Part shown: one piece after another, positions 52,744-62,391 of the stretch
Layout of the letters: the number at the start of each line of letters is the position of its first letter
Numbering within the stretch: position 1 is the stretch's first letter
The notes under the pieces: model-generated
Databases searched by the model: none
Seen by the model: the letters and a program-made list of their open reading frames with translations, nothing else
What the model was told of the DNA's origin: nothing
Translations under genes and position numbers: made by a program
DNA from: Eutreptiella sp. 'Long Island Sound 2002'
Taxonomy: Eukaryota; Euglenozoa; Euglenophyceae; Eutreptiales; Eutreptiaceae
Assembly (NCBI GenBank): GCA_964036045.1
Contig: OZ038379.1
Span: 16,909,317-16,973,316 of the forward strand
DNA length: 64,000 nucleotides
Direction: 5' to 3'

Positions 52744-54841
52744 TTAATCATCGTCCTCATCGTCTACATCAATCGGATCCGGATCCGGATCGGGATCTAA
52801 TGGTTCATTGGGGCGGTGTGCAACTGGTATGCGCAATGCATCTGGCACAGGGCCGGGTACATCTTCAGGAGCATTATGTGCCCGTGCACGTGCAACAGGG
52901 TCAAGGTGTATGCGCAGTCCAAGTAGCGCCGCTCTAGTCTCTCTAAGGTTAGCAGGTCCCCTATGGGGAACGTTCTGCTGCAAAAATTCGAGAACCTCAG
53001 CATTTGGGGCCCGTCCACAACACAACGTGCGGGTGAACCGTTGCAAGAGAGCACGCATGGCAGGTTGGGTGGGCACTTCGGTGAGGAAGCTGGCCGGGTA
53101 GATATAACTGTGGTCATCCTCTTCCGTGACGGCTGACGTTTTCCCGCCAGACCAAGAAATCTTTTTCCAGGAGCGTGACCCACATGCATTGAACATTGTA
53201 GTGAGTCCGTTGTACACTGCTGTAGCAAGTGTCCGTGGGACGAACTGGGTTGTTTTTTCCGCAACATCACTGCGAGGCGGAAGGGTGCGAAACCGGGTGT
53301 TCGCATCCTCCAATGCATACATCGCAGGATGCTTTTTACACCGCTTCACCAAGCGCGACAGGTTAGCCTCGTTGTTTTCTTCTACATGAGCAGCAGCGGG
53401 CAGATCCGTCTGGTGCTGCTGCCAAAGGAGAAGTGCAATACTGATTGTGCGGACATAGTCTACACGATTTGCAGCGCCACGCGACAGGGCGAGCAACATC
53501 AGGAGGCAACGGCGGAGAATGGTGTGTGCCAGGTGTCCGCTGCCTGCCTGTCTCCCTGTCCAGGTGCATTCCCTAACAAGCTGCCCAACAATGAACAAAC
53601 CAGGCACATATTCGTCTAGCAGCAGACGCAATCCCTCAAGCGTTCGAATACCAGTTTTTGTGACATCGGCATGCGGTTGGGCCCTACCTCGTAACAACAC
53701 AAGCTTTCGTGCTATCAGAGGGGAAAGAATATGACGGTTCAACAGAAGTGCTGCAACGGTGGTCTCAAGTGTGGCCAGACGGGGATAATTGCGCATCTGT
53801 AGGCCAGCTCCGCCACGCGGGTGAAGGATGTATGTTAGTAGAGGAAGGAAATGTCTATACGTGATGTTCATTACGCTTTTGTACGCGTGCCACACACCAA
53901 AGTTCAAAGGCACAGCCCCAAGCCACTGATGCAGAATGTATGTGACTGTGTGACGCGAGTACAAAAGTTTTGCCACAGTGTAATGGATGGCGCAATCTAT
54001 GAGCAGGGGCATCGTATGCCCTGTATGGTGTTGTGTGTCCCTCACTAATGTGAGTAGCTGCACCAATTCGGCGGACGTGCCGCATTTCAGCTCAGAGATA
54101 AGCATCGGCTGCCAGTGCAAACGCTTGCGACGGTTCCGTGCAATGTCGAGCGGCACACGTATCCATGTTCGTGCAACAGCTTGTGCGTTCACCGCTGCAA
54201 TAGCATCTGAAAAACCGGCACATTGCTGCCGGATCTCCTGCGCGGTCGCATCAATGTTCTGCACCAAGTCGTCCAACGTGCGGTGACCTGTAAAAGGGCG
54301 TACGTCGATGATGTGCAGCAGCGCGATGACTGTGACGTTCTTTGACACATCCGCATGTGTGGGGTGTACGGTAAATTGCGCGTGGTACCAATTGTCCATC
54401 CACATAACTGTTGCACGGTTCTTGATGCCGTCCCACAGACGTGCAGCGGCTCGGTCTGACTGACTACGCATGGACGGCAGGGTGTGGCGCACAAGCCCGG
54501 TAGCTGATAGTTGCCGTCTGTCGCGTCTATTGAGAGAGAGAGAGAGAGGTCCGCTCACGTAAGCGCTTTCGAGGCGCAGCGAGATGCCGCAGCTGCACGT
54601 AAAGATGCCAAATCTGCTTGCAAAACATTTTGTACCAGCACGGTCTTGGTCGTGCAGCACGGGCGGCACACAGCTGCGTCATCTTGCGGCGCGTCTTCCG
54701 GTTCAACCGCAAGGCAAGGGCCCACTCGACGAAGAGAAAGGTAGGCCCGTTGCTAAGAGCCGATGCAACAATAGCATCGCCGTTGGGCCACTCATACTCT
54801 GTGACCAAATCTAAAGCGCCAGCGGCATTCAGAGAAGGCAT
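52744..54841 (-). pseudogene. Large unrecognised protein, frame broken at a GA/CT microsatellite
   Basis: An ORF from ATG 54841 (MPSLNAAGALDLVTEYEWPN, about 100 residues) runs into the CT repeat at 54533-54546. The following ~590 residues are in a different frame that opens just at the repeat. Read together they make about 690 residues ending in an acidic PDPDPDPIDVDDEDDD tail and TAA. The middle part holds NRATVMWMDNWYHAQF, HADVSKNVTVIALLHI and NFGVWHAYKSVMNITYRHFL. The W-M-D-N-W motif recalls the W-x-D-N motif I have seen in uncharacterised, probably transposon-borne proteins of algae and fungi, but I cannot name the family. No metal-binding cluster or membrane segment. It could be a transposase of the island. 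The alternative to a frameshift is an unrecognised intron at this point. Confidence 0.5.
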
Positions 54842-54956
54842 AACATTGTCTGTTCATTGATAGCAACAAACAAGAAGAGTGCAGGCATGGGTAACGGCAA
54901 GGGCTGTCCTTTGCAGATAAAACGACGCCCTGAAAACCAGTTTTGACTTCGCCGAA

Positions 54957-54986
54957 AAAATCTCAGCGCATTTGCGCTGAGATTTC
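54957..54986. repeat. Palindrome d (intron island)
   Basis: The complete core CTCAGCGCATTTGCGCTGAG with AAAT/ATTT flanks, about 120 bp upstream of the start of the large gene. Confidence 0.85.
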
Positions 54987-55076
54987 ATAAAAGGGCAATT
55001 TTACATGTTCATATTATCTGTCATCCGCTGCTGATTGTTTCTTAACTGCCACTAGATTTCCTAGAATCAAAATGAC

Positions 55077-55124
55077 AACGTTCAGGAAATCTCAGCGCAT
55101 TTGCGCTGAGATTTCCTGAACGTT
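55077..55124. repeat. Palindrome e: 48-bp perfect palindrome
   Basis: The arms 55077-55099 and 55102-55124 are exact reverse complements over 23 bases, separated by TT. The centre is the family core; the outer part (AACGTTCAGGAAAT) is unique to this copy. Confidence 0.95.
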
Positions 55125-55211
55125 CTAGTTATGGTACACATATTCCTGCACAGTGTCTTCCGATTTCACCTCCCACATACATGCCTGTGCAACCATTTTT
55201 TGCAATTTAAA

Positions 55212-55235
55212 AAAATCTCAGCGCATTTGCGCTGA
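55212..55235. repeat. Palindrome f (intron island)
   Basis: AAAATCTCAGCGCATTTGCG followed by CTGA. The outermost right-arm bases are lost. It is the last member, on the right edge of the island. Confidence 0.8.
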
Positions 55236-56372
55236 AAAATCACTGTTATCGCCTATGATATTTCCTTTTTTGGTTTCTTTAACGCCAGTGCATTACCTTT
55301 TCCGTTCCTTTTGTTCTTTTCCCTTCTTGTCTACGGCGATTGCCTCTATCTCGTCTGTGCATACCACGTCATAGATGTCCTCTTCCGGACTTATTCATGT
55401 TTTCTGCATGTTTCCCCTGCTGGTACCCCTTCTTTGTAATCACATTGTTCCGCGGCTCTCCGTCACATCCCTTCTTCCCTTCTCCTCTTGCACGTGCACA
55501 AGCACCATAACAACAAGTGGCCTTTTACATAGTACAATTTGCTATCCGTGACAGTCCTTCGGGTTACCCGCAAAAACACCTGTTTTTTTTCCATTCCTCC
55601 TTGGCATGCTACAACTCTTTGACTAGTTTGTTTATTTTTATGTCCATTTTCTCGTACAACCACCTCCGTGGTTTTTGTGTCAAGGTTGGTTTACAGAGGG
55701 TCCAATTTGGCGGGTAGTCTCAGCAGTCTAAGTCAAAGGCTCCCACCTCTGGCCCAGGTACAATCACCTTATTCTTGAATGTACTCAACCCCGACATGGG
55801 GTGACCGGCTCTCAGCATGATCTTGGTGAAAGTTGACAAGGTTCTTGAGACCTATTTCGCCTGCACCCAACCTATGTAAAAACACACTAATGCGGCAATA
55901 ATGAAGAAAACATATCAAAAATTGCAGTGTTGTAGGCATCCAAGAGACAGAGAAAGCCTTAAGTTCCATTGTTAAACTACAATTGCCGTGCGCTCTGCAA
56001 CCATTGTGCAAGGTCCCGCACACAGCCACATTAGGACTGTGGCAGACACCACAAGATGAAAATCACCAATTGAAAGGTGCAGGAGACATCCAACGGAGTT
56101 TTTGCCAACAAGCGGTGCACTACCGCTTGCATGGTCTCACTCGAGGTTTTCCACTGCTCCCCTCAGCCCCTCAAAGCTGGGATCGTAGCCACTGCAATGT
56201 TCCGAAGGTTCATGGAATTCAGTATGTACAGCCAGAGGTGCACCATTGCTGGCACTTTGGTGGCCTGCTCTCTCTGCGTTCTGATCCCTGTTTGTCCCCC
56301 TATTTGTTCCCCTGCACCCTTGCTAACCCTAAAAGGACTGGATGGGGCCCCGGCAGGCAGTTGCCCTATGTG
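55236..56372. other. No gene recognised
   Basis: Pyrimidine-rich, unremarkable intron sequence without supported features. Confidence 0.5.
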
Positions 56373-56985
56373 TACTCGCGCATTCATGAATCTGTTCTGC
56401 ATGTGCATATGCCCTGGGCGACAAGACACCCCGGGCTATACCCGTGACAAAACACTGGGCTCACGCCACTCTGCCTGATTGCATGAAGAGTGGTAACTGC
56501 ACTGTGCAGCGGAGGTGCCACGCCCTTGAAAAGTGATAGCATAAGCCGGGCGTGCCCCGGTCACAAATGTTGACTGACGAGTACCGTCCGCCTGCCGGAG
56601 GCGTCAAAGGCAAGAAGCTCTATGCGTACTCGCGCATTCATGGGCCTGATCTGCATGTGCATATGCCCTGGGCGACAAGACACCCCAGGCGAAACCCGTG
56701 ACAAAACACGGGGCTCACGTCACTCTGCCTGCTTGCATGAAGAGAGGCAGCTGCACTGTGCAGCGCATGTGCCACACCCTTGAAAAGTGAAAGCATAAGC
56801 CGGGTGTGCCCCGGCCACAAGTGATGACTGACGAGTACTGTCCGCCTGCCGGAGGCGTCAAAAGCAAGAAGCACATGAAGGATGTGCCACTCTCCTGTAA
56901 CATGAAGGCCTAAGCTGGGCATGCCCCAGCCACATGTGACGACGGGCTAATATTGTTTGACTGCCGGAGGCGTCAAAAGCAGGGT
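56373..56985. repeat. 254-bp tandem repeat, about 2.4 units
   Basis: Units start at TACTCGCGCATTCATG (56373 and 56627). A partial third keeps only AAGC(C/T)GGGC.TGCCCC and CTGCCGGAGGCGTC. Each unit has a hairpin at CCGGGCGTGCCCCGG. In the third unit the stem reads CTGGG/CCCAG, with both strands changed so that pairing is kept. The last unit overlaps the end of the neighbouring minus-strand ORF. Confidence 0.85.
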
Positions 56986-57645
56986 GTACAAGCATGGCAC
57001 TGCATCCCCCGAGATGGGGTCACTTGGGTGGAAAAGCGTTTGTTGGAAGTGCCTCAGCACTTCCGGCGCTCCTGCAAACCATATGTGGTAATAGTCTCCG
57101 GACCTGCCTGCGGAGGCGCGCACTGACCGGCGTCCTGTTGCAGTGGCTACCATCAGGATGGCCTCCCACTTGAAGATGTGCATCTGGTCTTCTCGCTTCC
57201 GGATCCAGTTGATGCGCATATTTTCGTAAGCACGTTCCTTGAGCAGCCAGCACACGGCGACCATCAATGAAAACAGCTCCTGATGCGACATGAGCTCTGG
57301 CTCACCCAGCGTTGTGACAACCTCCACCATCATGCGCGACGGTCCCTGGATTTGCAATCTGATCCACATTCGCTGATTGCGGCGCCAGTGGATGGTGTAA
57401 TGGGCGAAGTCGAAGAGATCCCCGGCCTCGTCTTCTATCTCCTGCCGTGTTTTGATTGCCTGTACCTTAAGGCGTTGGCGCGCTTCCTGGGGGGTGGGTG
57501 GCCTCAGCCATCCAGGCTGCTGCCCGCCCCCTCTTTTTGAGTGGCGTCCTCCCCGCGTCACGACGCTGGGGAATTCACCCGTGTTAGGACACGGGTCAAA
57601 ACAAGATACTGCATGCAACGAGGAGGGAGTAAGTTGTATGGACAA
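56947..57645 (-). CDS. Hypothetical ORF downstream of the RNase H-like ORF
   Basis: About 230 residues; the true start is uncertain because an upstream exon may exist (a TGCATGCAG acceptor-like site near 57612). The central part looks folded: PTPQEARQRLKVQAIKTRQE, FDFAHYTIHWRRNQRMWIRL, ELFSLMVAVCWLLKERAYEN and INWIRKREDQMHIFKWEAIL. The C-terminus (SGDYYHIWFAGAPEVLRHFQ) reaches into the tandem repeat. No domain is known to me. It lies 25 bp behind the RNase H-like ORF on the same strand, so both may derive from one element. Confidence 0.4.
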   Translation of the reverse strand: MSIQLTPSSLHAVSCFDPCPNTGEFPSVVTRGGRHSKRGGGQQPGWLRPPTPQEARQRLKVQAIKTRQEIEDEAGDLFDFAHYTIHWRRNQRMWIRLQIQGPSRMMVEVVTTLGEPELMSHQELFSLMVAVCWLLKERAYENMRINWIRKREDQMHIFKWEAILMVATATGRRSVRASAGRSGDYYHIWFAGAPEVLRHFQQTLFHPSDPISGDAVPCLYTLLLTPPAVKQY

Positions 57646-57670
57646 TGTTGGGGGAGGGGATCTCCATGCA

Positions 57671-58558
57671 TCACTGGGGGGGTTGGCCCCTCAGCTTTGC
57701 CCTCTTTTTCCTAGCTTTGCATGTTTCACTGGCATCAGTGCTGCACTCGTCCGAGTCTGTGACTAGACCCCGTTCAAATGGGTCCAGGGGCTCTGGATCT
57801 GGTAGGGCCAATGCCCTCAAGTACATTGGCTGGGACGTTGGTGACAACGCTTCTTTGTCCCCAGAGGGGAGCCGTGTATCACACATTGGTTCAAGCCCTA
57901 GCGCTCTCCACACTGCCATTGGGGAGGGAGTCATAAGTGAGGAGGGTGTACCCATGATCGATCCCACTACAGAGTTTGGTGTTAGGAAGTCTTCTGTGTC
58001 TTGACCGTCTGAGCTGGCCTGGGACGGCGTGTTGAAGAGTGTCATGGCAACTGCAATCTCCCCTTCGGAGTCACAGTCAAGTGGCTGTGGCACACGCCTT
58101 TTGACTGGGGCTGCTGGGCTGGGTGTGTGTGATACACCCTGTTTGTTAGGGGAAGGATACCTGAGTAGTGGATGGTCTTGTCTGCCTTTCTCAGCCAGTG
58201 CATCCGCCCTTTCATTGCCTGGTATACCTTGGTGCGGTGGGGACCATGCCCACCGGATTACATGACGCGTGTTGTCAATTGCAAGAAGCAGTGCCTCCCA
58301 AAGGTCGGAATTGGGGACTGGGCCCGTGGTTAGGCACCACTGCATTCTTCGCCACGAGTAGGCCTTGCCGGCCACCCCATCAAGTACATAGGTGGAGTCC
58401 CCAAAAATGACAGCCTTTTGCGTGACTTTCACGGCAGCAAAGATGGCTGCCTTTAACTCTGCTCGGTTGTTTGTTTGTTTTTCAAGTGTGTCCAGGGGGG
58501 ATGAGAACTCCCAATGCCCCTGGTGGCAACTGCCAAATGCTTGCATGGATGTGCGCAT
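57671..58558 (-). pseudogene. RNase H-like ORF lacking the first catalytic Asp
   Basis: Type 1 RNase H motifs are present in order: TNNRAELKAAIFAA (catalytic Glu), AVIFGDSTYVLDGV (second Asp), WAWSPPHQGIPGNERADALA (His and last Asp). The expected D-G-[SA]-C at the start of strand 1 reads AFGSC, so the first metal-binding Asp is missing unless an upstream exon supplies it. A Pro/Ser/Asp-rich tail of about 170 residues follows the fold, without known motifs. The ORF is open to 58855, but the upstream codons look non-coding, so I place the start at the ATG near 58558. It is probably part of a mobile element lodged in intron 2. Confidence 0.6.
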
Positions 58559-60268
58559 GACATTTATTGAGTAAAGTGGGGTTACCAAAGTGGATTCGTC
58601 ATCTAGTGCGGCCGGTGGAGAGGTTGCATAGTGAAGGCATGTCCACTGTGTTGGCCACATAGGTGGCGTTTGATGTGTGGGATGTGGTAATGTAGCTTGA
58701 TAAGGATGGGAAGCGGTTCGTGAAGGATGAGGCTTAACATTGTTAGCGGAAGGAGAGAGACAACCGCAAACGTGCCAAAAAGAAGGAAAGCACAGGCAAC
58801 AAAAGGCAAAGAAGAAGGAGCGTAAAGATGGGAAACGCTCGGAAGGAAAGAGCAAGCATTCGTCTATGGATTCTCTTGGTAGCCCATCCTCGTCTCCCTC
58901 GTCGAGTGCTTTTTTGACATCGTTGGATTGTGAAACATCGTCGGAATCTAGTTCCGCGAAGGGACATTTAACGTCATCACAAAATGGTGGAGACCGGAAT
59001 TGGCCGCGGGGTGTGACTTAATGACCCGCCCCCCGGGGGCATTATGTGCTAGGATGGGCACCGTACTTTTAGGGGCTTGCTGTTGCTTCCTAAAGGCCAT
59101 CCATCGCTGTATTGGTGTCACCTCGATGTCTATCTATGGACGTGCCCCACGAATCTCAAAGCTTCAGGTGTATGAATCCAGTGGCACCATGTTTCGTAGA
59201 TTCATCACACAATGGGGGCGTTTGTGCACAGCGTGCGCACAACACGCACAACACACATATTATAGGGATAAATTGGGGCTTTTTGCTACAATTGGCATAT
59301 TCTTGCCTATCAAGACCATACAAGGTCCGTAGGGCTGAGGTGATCCTCACGTGGGGTGGCAATGTATAAGCATGCTCAAGAAGTTGGCTCGGGATTCCTT
59401 GGGCTTACTGTCTAGCGCACGAGCGGAGTGAAACACAGTGCAACATCAAGCACCAATGTTTTGGACTCGGCTGCGTTGAAAGAGAGCTGCTGATGCCGTA
59501 TGAGTCCCATGCGCCCCGTCTAGAGGAAGACGCAGAAACAAAATGGAAGGAAATGGCACAACAAGCCCAAGAGTCAGTGGGGGCGAAACACACGTTGCGC
59601 GCGTTGTGCACAAAGGTTGTGCAGGACCATACCCAAGCTGCATAGTGGTACCTAGTACAAGCAACAATGAGCCTTGATATGCATTTTTATGAGTTGCTTG
59701 CATGCCTAGCCCACATGCGAACATTGCTTTCATCTCATTCATGGACCTCGTTGTGAACATACAATTGGTACAGTGTAATATCATTGGGATCCTTACCATT
59801 GCGGAGCTTTGAGTGGATTCCATTCCAAAGACCCCAAAAAAGGTGCTCATGACCTACATGGCCAATACAAGCAGTCTTTTGCATTTTACACAATTTCAGA
59901 TCCGTTGGCAGACGTTGTTTCAGTGACAAGGGGTATTCCTCAGCAACACCTCCTCTGGGGGATCCACGTAGTACATCCGAAGTACATCAGAAGAGATGGG
60001 ACTAGATTGCAGTCTCAAGCACACTGTTGTTTTGAGCAGATCCCTTCATAGGCATGGCCCATCGTCCCCCTTACAACCGTCTACAAACGTGTCATCCTGC
60101 ATTGTGGACCGCAACAACAACGCCAGACGGCCATGTTTCCGCAAAGATGCGGCGGCTGGTCAAGCTGCCACAGACGTGAAAAACCAGCCCCCCCCACCCC
60201 ACCCAAACCACCAGATGCTCCAATCCTTCTGCCCAGCAGCCCAGGCCACATTGGGGGGAAGGCGTGAC
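58559..60268. other. Intron 2 sequence, no gene firmly recognised
   Basis: A plus-strand ORF at 58740-59021 is Lys- then Ser-rich and lies opposite the doubtful start of the RNase H-like frame; I do not trust it. The rest has only short ORFs. Confidence 0.45.
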
Positions 60269-60603
60269 CTGGAACTTGTCACCCACCAGCTCCATCAGCT
60301 GCTCCACCGATGCAATGATGGCATAGGATGCCTCCTCCGCCACGGCCATATCCCCATCCTGCAGTGCCTTGGACTGCAACTCCTTGACCTGCTGCACCCC
60401 CTGGTTCTTGTCTGCCATGGCGTGGTCAGTCTTGTGCAACGCCTCTGCTGGTGACACAATAGACAGCCAGGCCTTGACCTTGCCGGGCAGTGGATGCAGA
60501 ATGCGGCACCACTCCGTGGCGTCCATCTGCCCGGCCTTGACACGGGTTTCGATCTCCTCCAAGCGCTCACAGGTAATGGCCATAGTGCGGCCCATACCAG
60601 AAG
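60269..60603 (-). CDS. Paraflagellar-rod-type protein, exon 2
   Basis: The acceptor TTCATTCCTGTAG and the donor TTCCAG-GTCACG bound 335 nt. It codes for a coiled-coil segment ITCERLEEIETRVKAGQMDA ... LQSKALQDGDMAVAEEASYA, then MELVGDKFQ. The family equivalent is D-G-E-M-A-I-A-E-E followed by L-V-E-L-V-A-D-K-F, in the same order and spacing. The open frame continues into the intron as non-homologous sequence, which confirms the splice choice. Confidence 0.9.
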
Positions 60604-60752
60604 CTACAGGAATGAAAGACATCAAGTGCAGGGAAGTATCTCCTTTCCCTTCCGCAAACACGGCCGAAGCAAAGGGAAACGACACTTAGATGGAGATCAC
60701 GTGCTGGGGAAAGGCATACGCAGAGCGCATGCAAGCGGTTCTTGGGGCAGTA

Positions 60753-61117
60753 CCCCCCCCCCCCCCCTTGTATAAGCTGCGCAAAAGTCCCAATTTCATA
60801 CGGTCCCTACACCTACTGTAGCTTGGACAAGGCCGTAGACGCCCGGGTTCAAAAAGAGAAGTTTGCATGGCGAGCTGGTGCAAGAAAGGGGAATATAATG
60901 CACAAATATCCCCAAAATCAGGGCTATGTGGGTTCAAGTGGGCAAACACTCACAACAGATGTGCCCATGACCCTAGGTGACTGGCAAATTTGTCACCAAA
61001 CCCATGTCTTACTTGGCCGCACTGCATTTGTACCGAATCAAATTAGGTACCAAATTAATACGGTCCCTACACCCGCTGTAGCTTGGACAAGGGCGTAGCT
61101 TATACAGGGGGGGGGGG
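60753..61117. repeat. Poly-C/poly-G-capped short element in PFR intron 1
   Basis: Begins with about 15 C and TTGTATAAGCTGCGC, and ends GCGTAGCTTATACA and about 14 G, i.e. short imperfect inverted ends. Inside, GGTCCCTACACC..CTGTAGC and TTGGACAAGG.CGTAG occur twice directly (from about 60800 and 61060). TAGCTTGGACAAGG and GGGTTCAAAAA resemble pol III boxes A and B. The first ~145 bases recur at 63415-63549. Confidence 0.65.
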
Positions 61118-61866
61118 GGGGGCAACAGCATTGGTTAGCAATCACATCAAAACCAGCAGAAGTGGGTTGCAGCCTCCATCATAATGGTGCATTTATTTCT
61201 CCACCATAGTACCACAGTGTTTCAAATGAAGACCATTGATTTTCCAAATCAATTGCCATACCGAACGGCTTTACCCCCTGCTCGGTCTCACAAATGGAGG
61301 GGGACATGGGGGGTAAATTGCATTGCACCTTTTGTGGGCCAAAATTTTTGGTCAAACATGACCCCTTTCAGCCTGTTATTGGCCTGATCGTCGAGAAAGC
61401 TCAGGAAGAGGACTTGTGCACCAACTTGAAAATATAAGAAGATCACCAGTGCACAATCTTGATATTTGTGCAGGCCATGTCAGGTGACCTGATGTGTGGG
61501 TATATCCTGGACACAGCGGGAAAGAGGGGCTGGTTGGTGGTCAAGAGTTGTTTCTTTTGATAACGGACCAGGAGGACTAAAATCATGGAGAAACAGGAAT
61601 GGAGTGCAGGGTGGTTGGGCGTGCAGGGTCAGCAACTGCGTCAGTCTGAAACTGATTTACAACAACATCCTTTCTGGCACCCTCGTGATGCGTGGTGGTG
61701 AACAACTGCACTGACCTTGTGAAGTAGATTCCGAAGCAAGAATTGGTGGAACACAGAATGTGCCACTTATTCCTGGAGACCATGGAAATTGGACAGTGCT
61801 TCACGCAGAAGGCAGCAGAAAAAGATAAAAATTTTACAGCATACTGCCACCACACACAAACGCACA

Positions 61867-61915
61867 GAGCAGCAGCAGCAGCAGCAGCCGCAGCAGCAGC
61901 CGCAGCAGCAACAAC
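61867..61915. repeat. (CAG)n/(CCG) triplet repeat at a splice donor
   Basis: CAGCAG with interspersed CCG on the plus strand; on the gene strand the intron begins GTTGTTGCTGCTGCGGCTGC, so the triplet repeat starts at the first intron bases. Confidence 0.95.
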
Positions 61916-62387
61916 CTGCGCTCTCGGGGCGGATGATTTCCTCTTTCTGCACCTTCTTGCGCAGGGCGTTCATCTCTTTCTTAAGCGGAATGAGGTCAAA
62001 ATAGTTGGGACTGGCGTCTGCACGACACAACTCCTGCAGAGACAGCTCCAATCCACAGTCACGCTGCAGCTTCTGCACGTCATATGTTGTGGTCAAGCTC
62101 CATTTCATGCTGGCCTCCAAAGCATCCAGGTTTTCGATGGCCTTCTTGTGAGCACATGACAGCTGGTACTGGATAGGGTCTGTGTACTCGCCAGCATGCA
62201 TCTCCAAAATCTTAGTCTCTAAATCTACGCACGCCTTACGCAGCTTGTTATTGTGTGCCCCCTGACGCAGCGTGGCATCCAGCTCATAGGGATCCATTGC
62301 ATTTTCGTTTGTGGCATCATAGGGATCCACAGCAAGTCCCTCGTTCGCTTTGGTGACTTCTTGTGAGTTCTCGTAAATTTGCATCAT
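61916..62387 (-). CDS. Paraflagellar-rod-type protein, exon 1
   Basis: Codes for the N-terminal domain: a short Asp/Asn-rich leader, then LRKACVDLETKIL, ASMKWSLTTTYDVQKL, RDCGLELSLQELC and DLIPLKKEMNALRKK. In PFR proteins the same region has a K-W-S-L-T-x-A/T-Y-D-x-K-K-L block followed by C-G-L-E-x-S-x-x-E-L, which I see here in order. It ends CCCGAGAGCGCAG before GTTGTT. The intron begins inside a CTG/CGG-type triplet repeat. Confidence 0.9.
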
Positions 62388-62391
62388 TTGT

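Larger units (their letters stand above)
40663..62387 (-). other. Paraflagellar-rod-type protein gene, four exons
   Basis: Exons 62387-61916, 60603-60269, 43403-43011 and 41361-40663 join through GT-AG introns of 1312, 16865 and 1649 bp. Phases agree at every junction (1, 0, 0), giving 632 residues and a TGA stop. Length, order of conserved blocks and near-continuous coiled coil match the paraflagellar rod (PFR) family, which builds the lattice running alongside the axoneme in euglenozoan flagella. An in-frame ATG pair at 62387/62384 gives a 36-residue leader before the family homology, similar to known members. An AG at 62394-62393 could instead accept an upstream exon. Nothing in the gene looks broken, and its exons are free of the repeats that fill its introns. 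Confidence 0.9.

Noticed and set aside
56540-56860. Hammerhead ribozyme at CTGACGAG in the 254-bp repeat
   Set aside because: The GAAA box and stem III needed after CTGANGA are missing on either strand.
58740-59021. Lys/Ser-rich plus-strand gene
   Set aside because: Composition is suggestive, but there is no partner exon, domain or regulatory context, and it overlaps the doubtful start of the RNase H-like frame.
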